In this document: positions 34,701 to 41,600 of the stretch, piece by piece | Layout: each line of letters begins with the position of its first letter | How positions within the stretch are numbered: the stretch's first letter is position 1 | NCBI GenBank assembly: GCA_043228905.1 | Contig: JBHGNT010000005.1 | Location: 7,502,001 to 7,566,000, forward strand | Source: Azolla caroliniana | Taxonomy: Eukaryota > Polypodiophyta | Length of the DNA: 64,000 nucleotides | Direction of reading: 5' to 3' | Translations under genes and position numbers: made by a program | The notes under the pieces: generated by a model | What the model was told of the DNA's origin: nothing | Databases searched by the model: none | What the model saw: only the letters and a program-made list of their open reading frames with translations

Positions 34701-35146
34701 TCATGACCTATCTTCTTCGGATCTCTTAAGCTTGGATCATTAGCGACTTCCTTCATCTTTTGCCAGCTATCTTCCGGTAGCGGAACCACAACTCGCTTGA
34801 TCTTCTTATCCACCGTTTTATATTTCGTGTTGATGTCAGCTTCCTTCATCGAGATGCCACGACGGTATTGATCGATGATAGCGTACATGTTGACGGAGTT
34901 AACCGAAATCACGCGTTGGTTGTGAAGATAGCTCAAGTCCACGACGTCCTCGATTTCGCCGATGGTGTCGTTAAATGAGGCTTCTTCCATAATATGAGTC
35001 ACGAACTCTCCTTCTTCTATTATATTCTCTTCTTTCAACATCTTCTCAAATTCTTGTATCCGGCGCTTGTGCTTCTTGTCGGGTAGTACTAGTTTACATG
35101 CGCCACTAGGTGTGACACATGTTGCTTCTCCTTGCAATCCACGCAC
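31727..35146 (-). CDS. Element B pol: reverse transcriptase, RNase H, integrase (about 1,139 aa)
   Basis: Long uninterrupted frame. RT is at about 235-430 (NRWFTVPKKNGSLRFIQDLQ, CTLPQGATNS, catalytic MPFLDDIPIKG at 362-372). RNase H is at about 525-650 (YVTVDTSPTGIGWVI, VIIETDCLPI, KKNAMADMLSRARF). Integrase has an H762/H769/C799/C802 finger, D829 (WMVDLVSMP), D888 (IVADRGELD) and E923 (ANGKIERGH), with 34 residues between the last two. The C-terminus (RFDNTHRLRPKKIEEGDWVL, RWFGPYVV) resembles other gypsy integrase tails; no chromodomain is seen. The given 5' end is a GTG; the frame is open further upstream past 35212, so pol is probably reached by frameshifting from the protease frame. The end is acidic. 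Confidence 0.92.
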   Translation of the reverse strand: MRGLQGEATCVTPSGACKLVLPDKKHKRRIQEFEKMLKEENIIEEGEFVTHIMEEASFNDTIGEIEDVVDLSYLHNQRVISVNSVNMYAIIDQYRRGISMKEADINTKYKTVDKKIKRVVVPLPEDSWQKMKEVANDPSLRDPKKIGHDFTKETKGKLRVGKEDFLLPEEERMFRDMLERHGKAFAFFPREIGCADPKVIEPMVIFTVPHVPWNLKPILVPRAHLPKLIELLKEKVSMGILEPSNAPYSNRWFTVPKKNGSLRFIQDLQPVNKVTIRNAGIGLSVDEFAEAFAGRSIYSIGDLYSGYDQFQLAIDSRDITTMRTPIGLVRMCTLPQGATNSVAHMVNAMNKVLKDCIPDITMPFLDDIPIKGCSDEEKDESKDKEGCRKFIADHMKDCEKVLQRLEDANLTFSGEKSAFGQPEILVVGHLCGAYGRKPSPSKVNAIQDMKEECENQTEVRRFLGACAFYHMWIPHYAHVAEPLYGLLKKRIKFEWRDEHTKATRRLKKLLLEAPALRKADYAEGKPIYVTVDTSPTGIGWVINQEGEDNARYAIWFGAKVLSERQQRYAQVKRELWGIVSAVKTDKDYLIGSEVIIETDCLPILGMVSGCATPDLAMLRWIAYIKSLNPEIRHIVGKKNAMADMLSRARFSNGSNMVSEDEDVALDFFKMARLSAEDQDTQTLHAFNENEYEGEWLLIGRFLRTLTTDASLTKEEALRIRKKAYRYFLKGGFLWRHPKRRTGIPRRVVVKKEEQETLMTEFHESAWAGHRGTWATFKKLKEKYWWPSMYKDVLHFVSTCETCQIYSNIRHRDELKPTYPLTIHFKWMVDLVSMPMGVGQMKYLALAREDLTNKVEGRALTNKTTSTVCKFLLEDVVCRYGCVGKIVADRGELDAHEATELFERLGVKLSLTTAYNPEANGKIERGHGPIVKAIVRACNGRVGNWPRLLPYALWADRTTHSSVTGYMPTELMYGQKPIMPIERTIASWVAIPWENEMSREELLAARIRQLERRPEDLEKARKMMKAARVKNKVRFDNTHRLRPKKIEEGDWVLVYDSTLDNQHSTTRKFARRWFGPYVVTSANDNATYHLAELDGSRLAVPIAGKRVKIFKKRQDKDPDLDYLDNEHNRPDENEDMEESN

Positions 35147-35211
35147 TCTTCTTTCTTGTGGGGTCTTGTGATTGCTCGGACTATTTGTGCCCCATGCTTC
35201 AATAGTCCGCT

Positions 35212-36177
35212 CTAAAAATCCGAGGATTCGCCTCCGAGACTATCTCGATTCCTTTCATGATTGGCTCGCACCGTTAGGAATTGGACCGATCTTTGGTTGT
35301 CAAGACTCTTTATTCGTGCGAAGGCTGCTCCATTATCGAACAGTTTGGTCTCCATCCGAGATGATGTGATATAAGGTTGCCCTAGGATGACAGGATGCGA
35401 CGCCGATTCTTGTACGAAGAAGTGTTGATCCATCTCCACATCCCCGATCGTGACTTTGACATTGGGACAAGCTCCGTATAAATCCTTCGTAGACTTTGTT
35501 GCCACGCGAATCTTCCATCCGTGGTTTGTATTGATTGGCCATCTTCCTTTTTTGTAGAAGTCGGTCGACATGAGGTTGATCTCCGAGCCGTGGTCGATCA
35601 AGGCTACCATGGTCTCTTTCTTCTCCCCGATCTTCACCGGCGTCTCCGTTGTCGCTCGTGCCCAATGAGGTCGAGTGTAGTGGCTGTCCACCATATCTTC
35701 ATCGATTTCGCCTCTTGCCATCGTTATGGCATTCGTTTTTGCTTTTTGCGGCTTCTCTTCTTCCTCGTCCGATTGTTGTCTCTTTCTCTTTACAAGGTCC
35801 ACGATCGTGTCATGGAACTCCTTCGTAATGCCAAGCAATTCCCTCAAGGACAAAGTTACGTGGCTATCAAGAACTCGTTCTTCGAGAATCTTCTTTAGGT
35901 CCGTCGTCTGCTCTATGTCCGACCTTAGCTTATAGGTAGGTATGGTCCTTGTCCTCCGAGCGGGGTCTTCGACACCAACCTTCACGGGCCGAACCGTTTC
36001 TTCAACTCGTATGCTCGGCTCCCCTTTTCGGCTTGATTCTCGTTCCTCCGTTTGTAAAGGTCGACTCGTCTCCGCATCGTCCTTCTTTTTCGCGTTCCTT
36101 GTTTCATGTCTTTTTGATGGCCTTGCTCTTCTATTCTCTTTCTCTTTTCTTTGACGAACACCTCGTGGTTGTCGCAC
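35212..36177 (-). CDS. Element B protease ORF (about 321 aa)
   Basis: Frame between gag and pol. It overlaps the gag end by about 195 nt and lies in the -1 frame relative to gag. The N-terminal half is highly charged. The retropepsin core reads MVALIDHGSEINLMS (D195-H196-G197), with His instead of Ser/Thr, followed by GDVEMDQHFFV and HPVILGQPYI. It has no ATG near its 5' end, so fusion to gag by frameshift is the likely route. The stop (TAG at 35212) follows a run of five T; pol lies in the next -1 frame. A clear slippery heptamer was not found. Confidence 0.85.
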   Translation of the reverse strand: MRQPRGVRQRKEKENRRARPSKRHETRNAKKKDDAETSRPLQTEERESSRKGEPSIRVEETVRPVKVGVEDPARRTRTIPTYKLRSDIEQTTDLKKILEERVLDSHVTLSLRELLGITKEFHDTIVDLVKRKRQQSDEEEEKPQKAKTNAITMARGEIDEDMVDSHYTRPHWARATTETPVKIGEKKETMVALIDHGSEINLMSTDFYKKGRWPINTNHGWKIRVATKSTKDLYGACPNVKVTIGDVEMDQHFFVQESASHPVILGQPYITSSRMETKLFDNGAAFARIKSLDNQRSVQFLTVRANHERNRDSLGGESSDF

Positions 36178-37406
36178 ATCACCTCTGCGAGTATGGTGTT
36201 GTCATCCACCGGATCCGACCACCCGGTTATGCTTTGCACGTTTCGGTCCGCAAGCTCTACCTCGTTCGATGTGACTTTTCCCTTCTTCTCATATTCGAGA
36301 ACGGAAGTCCGAAACTTTGATCCCGCTCTAGCAGCTTCAGTCTTGTCTTTCCCGACTCTTATTCCGGCCGACGCAGCATAGTGCATCGCATCCACATGAG
36401 TCGCATCGGCATCCTCCATAGATTTCTTCATTCCTCCTCTTCCGAAATTCACCCGTAGGGGTCTTCTAGTCTCGCTTGAGCAGATAATGTTGTCCTCTAT
36501 GTATACGATATTTTGTCGAATTGCCTCTCGAAGGCTCGCACAATCCCTTCTCATGTGGTCCATGCTATCGCACCACACGCATCTAAAGGGTTCTTTTCCT
36601 TTAGGGCCCCGACGATTCATGTTGGCTAGCGTGAACTTCTCGAACTTCTTCGCTAGCTCTTCAATGATGTCGTCATCAATCTTCTTTTCTTTCACGTTAC
36701 TTTGTCTCAGCGGCTCAGCTACTTTCGGCGGTCTTGCTTTCTCCGTGGTAGTCGGTCCCGTCAAGTCGGTGTCATCAACCCATTGGCGACGTTTGTCGAG
36801 CCTATTGCATGCCCGCTTCACCGCGATCCAGTCCGCTACGAGCCCATTTGCTTGGGTATCATCTTCGAGAAGAGTCCCCAACTCCCGTCTATCCTTTATG
36901 TCCACGGCCTTCAAGAAGTACAAAGTCTTGTCCTCTTCAAGCAACACTTGGTCCGTATTGGGGAGACGACTAAACATCTGGTCGAATTCGTCGTACACCC
37001 TCGAGACGCTCATCTTCTTATTCTTCTTCTCTATCCACTTCATCAGGGCATGTCGAGTCATCCTCGTTGAGTCTTCAGTCACGAACTCCGCTAGTATCAT
37101 TTTCTCGAACTCGGACCATGTTGTCTTACCTTCTTGAAGCTCGATGACGCGTCTTTGGATGTTGTTGGCGACAACTCTCTTGAAGCTTGCGATTTGACGT
37201 GCCCCGGACACGTCCCTCTGATTCATCTCCCTTCTATATGCATCAAGGAACTTCGTAACGTTCCTTCCATCGAATTGGCCCTCGAGCTCTACGACACGAT
37301 CGACAGCCTTCTCCACGCTCGCGTCGTTGTCCCGAGATCTCATCATTTGCTCGACGATTAGCATCATCCTTTCGAGCTCTCCCGCTTGGTTGCTTGAGGA
37401 CGCCAT
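35982..37406 (-). CDS. Element B gag (about 474 aa)
   Basis: Capsid and nucleocapsid protein. The first ATG is at 37406 (MASSSNQAGELERMM); the frame is open slightly upstream. The gag capsid region includes FDGRNVTKFLDAYRREM, FLKAVDIKDRRELGTLLEDD and a CCHC zinc knuckle CVWCDSMDHMRRDC at about 276-289. The C-terminal part is very basic (KRKRIEE to MRRRVDLYKRR), suited to nucleic acid binding. Two decayed relatives elsewhere in the window (18270-18515 and 39306-40187) match the protease and gag of this family. Confidence 0.9.
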   Translation of the reverse strand: MASSSNQAGELERMMLIVEQMMRSRDNDASVEKAVDRVVELEGQFDGRNVTKFLDAYRREMNQRDVSGARQIASFKRVVANNIQRRVIELQEGKTTWSEFEKMILAEFVTEDSTRMTRHALMKWIEKKNKKMSVSRVYDEFDQMFSRLPNTDQVLLEEDKTLYFLKAVDIKDRRELGTLLEDDTQANGLVADWIAVKRACNRLDKRRQWVDDTDLTGPTTTEKARPPKVAEPLRQSNVKEKKIDDDIIEELAKKFEKFTLANMNRRGPKGKEPFRCVWCDSMDHMRRDCASLREAIRQNIVYIEDNIICSSETRRPLRVNFGRGGMKKSMEDADATHVDAMHYAASAGIRVGKDKTEAARAGSKFRTSVLEYEKKGKVTSNEVELADRNVQSITGWSDPVDDNTILAEVMCDNHEVFVKEKRKRIEEQGHQKDMKQGTRKRRTMRRRVDLYKRRNENQAEKGSRAYELKKRFGP

Positions 37407-37447
37407 CTCCAAGTATTAATCTCGACTTGATCCTTCCTACCGCCTCT

Positions 37448-37465
37448 TTCACGTCGGGTTCACCA
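37448..37465 (-). other. Element B primer binding site (candidate)
   Basis: On the minus strand, TGGTGAACCCGACGTGAA starts 8 nt after the 5' LTR. TGG fits the CCA end of a tRNA. The tRNA is not assigned. Confidence 0.6.
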
Positions 37466-37752
37466 CTTAATTATGTCGTGAAGATCCGTCACTACGAGCG
37501 GATCGTGAGGCGGAACCGCCGGGGTTCTGGACCGGAAGGATTCAAAGTTGGTACAAGCTTTGGCGCAAGCTTTAGCGAGAAAGTACTTAAGATAGATTGG
37601 GAAAGAGAGAAGTTGAGATTACACGATTGAGAGAGATTGATTGAACTTTTAACTTTAGATTTAAGAAACAAGTTACACGATCAATTTGATAACGAATTTC
37701 TTCCTCTTAATTTTCATAAAAAAAACCGTGTTTTTTCTCCTCCCCCTTCCCT

Positions 37753-37760
37753 CTTTTATA
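37753..37760 (-). promoter_or_regulatory. Element B TATA box
   Basis: TATAAAAG on the minus strand inside the 5' LTR, followed by a purine-rich stretch. It is conserved in the other LTR. Confidence 0.6.
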
Positions 37761-37935
37761 GATGCTCTCATGCATATGATGCATGTGAGGGTACAAGACA
37801 TGCATAAATTGCATGTTTGCCATTTGGCGCTTATGTATTACATGTGGTACATGATAACCATGTCACTCATTTTAGTTCTCATGTATGAGAATTTACATGT
37901 AAAAGTACAATGATAGAAATATAATTTTAATTAAA

Positions 37936-38004
37936 TAGCATGGCTTAATGGTAAGCCAATTGACTCTTAACTTGGAGGTGCAAGGTTCGAATCCTTACTT
38001 GCTC
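37936..38004 (+). other. tRNA-like sequence inside element B 5' LTR
   Basis: Second copy of the module at 31072-31140, with A box TGGCTTAATGG (37941-37951) and B box GGTTCGAATCC (37984-37994). The B box here keeps the TTCGA core that the other copy has lost by one C-to-T change. Confidence 0.5.
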
Positions 38005-38481
38005 TCTGTGTATATGTAAATATGTATATATATTTATATATCTAGTCGTCGGTTCGCCGTATACCGCCGGATCATCGGCTCCGGATTGCCGGTCCGGTTT
38101 TGGTTGGCCAAAACCCTTTACGAGTAGCCAGCCCACCTCCACTCTTAGTTCAAGTTACCTTGAACTCTCTATGCTCTACACATAGACACAAAGATAATAT
38201 CTTTTGCTCCACATTATATATGATGAGAGTTGTATTTGTCGTGCCTATGTGGGATATCTCACAATTTTCTCCTTTCCTTTTACAAACTTTATACCCTTAT
38301 ATCTTGACATTTAGTTGTCCGTTTCTCGTGTAATAAAGTGCATTCGAAACCTCCATCATTTTGTACTTAGATATTAAATCTATTTAAAATGTTATCTTCA
38401 CAATTATTGCACTACGTGATTCATACTCGATTTCGTACGTTTTATGGGATTTTCACACTATTGCCGAAAATCTTCACAACA

Positions 38482-38555
38482 CCGTAACACCCTTTGGTGA
38501 AGTGTCTTAAGTGGACACCTTGTGTTAGGCTGTTGTCCGGCCCTAAGGATTAACA
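38482..38555 (+). repeat. Element A 3' LTR, second part
   Basis: CCGTAACACCC to TTAACA, colinear with 21039-21112 of the 5' LTR. It is followed by the target duplication ATAAG (38556-38560). Confidence 0.92.
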
Positions 38556-38958
38556 ATAAGCTCAAATGCACTATGTATACATAAGCAACTACATGTATAG
38601 GAGCGCACATATTTTTCTAGCTAAAAAATACACAAAATATATGTTCTAAAGTGTACTTAGTAAAAAGTGAAGAGGAAAGTTTGAAGCATGACCACCTACT
38701 AGCATATTTGTAGAATTGTCACAAACCTTCACTAGTAGAGTCACACAATTTCACTTTCCCCATTTGAAGTCCTTGTTGGTCCAACTTGCATTTTTGTGCC
38801 CTCCGCAAATTTTCACAACATCGTACTTCAGATATATGGTTTGCTCAAAGGTCATCCCTCTTTTCCTTTTTCATTCATCACCAACATCATTGTCTCCTCT
38901 TTTCTTTTGGCTTCTTTCTTTTGCCTCAAGTGTTTTTTAGGCATCCACTTGCTCATCA

Positions 38959-39138
38959 ATCCTTTTTATTTCCTCAACAACCAAGATCTTGTAATTTTGG
39001 TAAGCTATTTTGACAAAGCCCACATTCATTCTATTGGGCCTCCCATCCATCCTTTTTATTTCCTCAACAACCAAGATCTTGTAATTTTGGTAAGCTATTT
39101 TGACAAAGCCCACATTCATTCTATTGGGCCTCCCATCC
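38959..39138. repeat. Perfect 2 x 90-bp tandem duplication
   Basis: Copy one is 38959-39048 and copy two 39049-39138, beginning ATCCTTTTTATTTCC and ending CTCCCATCC. No differences were seen, so the duplication is recent. The unit length is divisible by three, but the surrounding frame is not a recognised gene. Confidence 0.9.
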
Positions 39139-39305
39139 GGTTGCCATGTGGAATCTTTTATTGGCCTCCTTTGTTTCGTCACTCTGAAGTTTCTTTAAAA
39201 AAATTGCCTAAAACTCAACCTTGCATGAATTATGACTTCTCGTTTCTTATTCAACTCTAATCCTAGCTAAACTGGAATAATATGTTGCACATTTCTCCTT
39301 TTAGC

Positions 39306-40187
39306 TTACTCCATGAGCTTCTCCACACCATCATGAATGAAACTCATTTCCGAAGCATGGGGAATCCATTTGTCAAGGAAATTGAGAACATTACAGTATA
39401 ACACATTTTGGAAGTCCTTGTAATTCCTATCTAGTGGTCTAGGGTACCTTTTACAAACCTTGAATGTTGCTGGATGGGAGGTGACCAAAGTTGGACATCT
39501 TTTATATATGATCCTAGAAAATCATTGACAATTTTCCCCTTGACATACCCTTCCACTACCTACATTCTCGATCTTGGCTGGCTGCACATATCGTGTGTCC
39601 CCTGTTCCTAATGAATCTAGGGCCCTCGTACATTGAACCATATTCTCTAATGGATCCAATGTGACAAGAGACAACAAGTCCTTTTAACATCACGTTGATA
39701 TGAAACTAGACCCTCATTGTCCTCCAATAAAATTCCTCTGTCATGTCTATGTTCTACATATAGCACCTTGAGGAACACAAAAACTTTATTTAGTCTAATA
39801 TAATATTGTCAAGTGCCAAGAGCCACCCAAACATTCTTTCAAATTCTTAGGTGGCAGTGAGAACCATTGTTTTCCTTGAAGACTAATTCCCTTTGTCATC
39901 TTAATGGAGTCATTCAGAGCATATTCTTTTAACAATAATCCTTTAAAAGTTTTCCAGCTTGGGTTGGTTGTTTGAAGTTTGAGTAGTCAAGCTTAAAGGA
40001 TCATTGTCACAACTTTTGCAAAAGTGTTGAGTCGTCTAGCCTCAATTGTACCTCTCATATCCATGTCTACTTTAAATGCTTCAACAAAGTAGGAGAAATC
40101 CCTTGTGTCAAAATGGTTGATGGTCTCCACAATCCTTTCTATGGCCATGTCAAATCCCCTCATGTTGCCCATTCCTAAAGCACACAA
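39306..40187 (-). pseudogene. Decayed Ty3/gypsy gag relic related to element B
   Basis: Minus-strand pieces match element B gag in order. AIERIVETINHFDTRDFSYF fits the FDGRNVTKFLDAY region, FLKVLYVEHRHDRGILLEDN fits FLKAVDIKDRRELGTLLEDD, and DGVEKLME near 39310 fits the GGMKKSMED region after the zinc knuckle. Several stops and frameshifts separate them. It is an old copy of a sister family. Confidence 0.72.
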
Positions 40188-40979
40188 CCCATCATCATTG
40201 GTACCATCCTCAGAATGTTTTCATTAGATTTGTGGTCTTGCCATATTCCCCTATCGCTCTTTCTCATGAAGTTAACCAAGATGTCATGGGAATACATGTG
40301 CATGCTGTGAAATGTGAATGTGATCACCATGATTTTGAACCAAGGGCAATGGGCTTGAAGATGTTTTCTTTAGAGTTTGCCAAAGTTGGATGTTCGAGAT
40401 GGTACGAAAACATGCACCCAAATATTTCTCCTTTTAGTATGTGAGGGAACACTTAAAAGTTCCCCATAATAACGTGTGTGCATATGGAAGTGTGAGATTT
40501 CCTATTTTAACGAGTGATTGTATTGTCATAATTCGAGCGAGAATGTGTGCACCGAAGCTGAAGCTGGTGCGCAAGTGTATGTTCACTTATGATAGCTGTG
40601 TTCATGTATCTTGTATCTACAACAAGGTGGGGCCGTCCCCGGATGAGCTCCTTTCTAAATTGAGGCGAGGAATGTCCGACACGAGATGCTTATGGACGGA
40701 CAGATTGGACGGTCCAGTGACGGGTTTTACCAGATGAGCACATGTGTGGGTCAGGGACATGGGTGAGAATTACTGGGAAAGCAAAGGGGGGTATGGTATG
40801 TAATTACCTAATCCCATTCCTTTTCATTAATCATGTAATGCCCCTTTTTTAAAATAACTGTGTCCAGCCCTCCTTAATTAGGGTTTCCGTCTGTTTCTGT
40901 CGCACCCTTCTTTTATACATATTTCTCCTATCATATCGATCTATTTGTTTATATCTATCCCTAATCTCTGCTTTTAGCT

Positions 40980-41600
40980 ATGGCGCTCTCGCTCCGTTAC
41001 ATCGACAGTGTCATAATTCTCTCGATCTCCTGCGCCACCGCCTTGATCTGCGAGGCCATCTCATGGATCCTCATCTACAGAACAAACTCCTACAAAAGCC
41101 TTCGATCCACCATTGATAAAGCTTCAAGAAAGCTCGAACTAATGAAAGGGACGGGGTCTTCTGCCGTATCTTCCTCCTCCTCCTCCTCCTCATCGTTGTC
41201 ATCATCTTCTTCATTTTCTTCTGTTTCCAAGAGTTCTAAAGGTAAAAAGATGGATCGATTAGAGACAAGTTTGAAGGAATCAAATCGCGATCTTTCTTTC
41301 TCGAAGTTCAAATCAGGAGGAGTTGTGGCCATAGTTCTTCTGGTTGTCTTCGGTCTTCTCAACTCTCTCTTTGAAGGCAAGGTTGTGGCGAAGCTTCCTT
41401 TCGCTCCTTTACCTTTTATTCAGAGAATGAGCCATCGCGGTCTCGGTGGTGATGATCCAACAGACTGTGCCATGGTTTTTCTCTACTTCTTATGTTCTGT
41501 TAGTATTAGATCAAACCTTCAGAAACTGCTAGGGTTTGCTCCGCCCCGAAACGCCGCTAGTGGTGGCATATTTGCCATACCTGATTCTAAGACTAAGTAA
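40980..41600 (+). CDS. TMCO1: TMCO1 homologue (CLAC-type ER membrane protein), 206 aa
   Basis: Member of the EMC3/TMCO1 (Oxa1-related) family; in animals TMCO1 acts in the ER membrane in calcium release and translocon-associated membrane protein biogenesis. A hydrophobic segment at about 8-32 is followed by LIYRTNSYKSLRS. A cytosolic coiled-coil region follows, carrying a long Ser tract (about 60-86), then NRDLSFSKFKSG, a second segment (112-132) with FEGKVVAKLPFAPLPFIQRM, SHRGLGGDDPTDC, and a third segment (163-178) with SIRSNLQKLLG. The VVAKLPF, LSHR-like and GDD-TDC blocks match animal TMCO1 closely. It is intronless and slightly longer than the human protein (188 aa) because of the Ser tract. 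The start is the first ATG. Confidence in the family is very high; the plant role is inferred. Confidence 0.95.
   Translation: MALSLRYIDSVIILSISCATALICEAISWILIYRTNSYKSLRSTIDKASRKLELMKGTGSSAVSSSSSSSSSLSSSSSFSSVSKSSKGKKMDRLETSLKESNRDLSFSKFKSGGVVAIVLLVVFGLLNSLFEGKVVAKLPFAPLPFIQRMSHRGLGGDDPTDCAMVFLYFLCSVSIRSNLQKLLGFAPPRNAASGGIFAIPDSKTK

Larger units (their letters stand above)
30611..38481 (-). mobile_element. Element B: young Ty3/gypsy LTR retrotransposon nested in element A
   Basis: The element lies on the minus strand: 5' LTR 37474-38481, gag, protease, pol, 3' LTR 30611-31654. LTR ends form a 10-bp inverted repeat (TGTCGTGAAG at one end, CTTCACGACA or CTTCACAACA at the other). Flanks read TCGT and CCGT, an imperfect 4-bp duplication of the CCGT found in the intact element A LTR. 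RT precedes integrase, so it is Ty3/gypsy. The LTRs differ at about 15-20 of 1,000 positions by eye, plus one indel in a GC-rich stretch. Gag, protease and pol are long and open in three frames. It may be recently active; whether it is functional cannot be decided by eye. Confidence 0.93.
37474..38481 (-). repeat. Element B 5' LTR
   Basis: About 1,008 bp, near-identical to 30611-31654 in the same orientation. Contains the TATA box (37753-37760) and the second copy of the tRNA-like module. Confidence 0.92.
20652..38555 (+). mobile_element. Element A: Ty3/gypsy LTR retrotransposon, degenerate, with element B nested in its 3' LTR
   Basis: The element starts TGTTACCC and ends TTAACA, flanked by the perfect 5-bp duplication ATAAG (20647-20651 and 38556-38560). 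The order is 5' LTR, primer binding site, gag, protease, RT, RNase H, integrase, a third ORF, then the 3' LTR. Integrase after RT marks it as Ty3/gypsy; an extra ORF after pol recalls the Tat/Athila group, which is inference. At least ten in-frame stops, a deletion in RT and a frameshift before integrase make it non-autonomous. Element B (30611-38481) splits the 3' LTR. Without B the element would be about 10 kb. The LTRs differ at roughly 4 percent of sites by my hand count, mostly transitions. Confidence 0.93.
38556..40979. other. Intergenic region with repeat and retroelement debris
   Basis: Between element A and TMCO1. It contains a 2 x 90-bp tandem duplication and a decayed gypsy gag relic (both listed). 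The last 100 bp before TMCO1 include TTTATACA near 40912, a possible TATA-like element. Confidence 0.5.

Noticed and set aside
38796-39260. 154-codon plus-strand open frame
   Set aside because: Its length comes from the 90-bp in-frame duplication; no recognisable protein family.
41090-41380. Antisense 96-codon acidic open frame over TMCO1
   Set aside because: Shadow of the Ser tract and coiled-coil region of the clearly conserved plus-strand gene.
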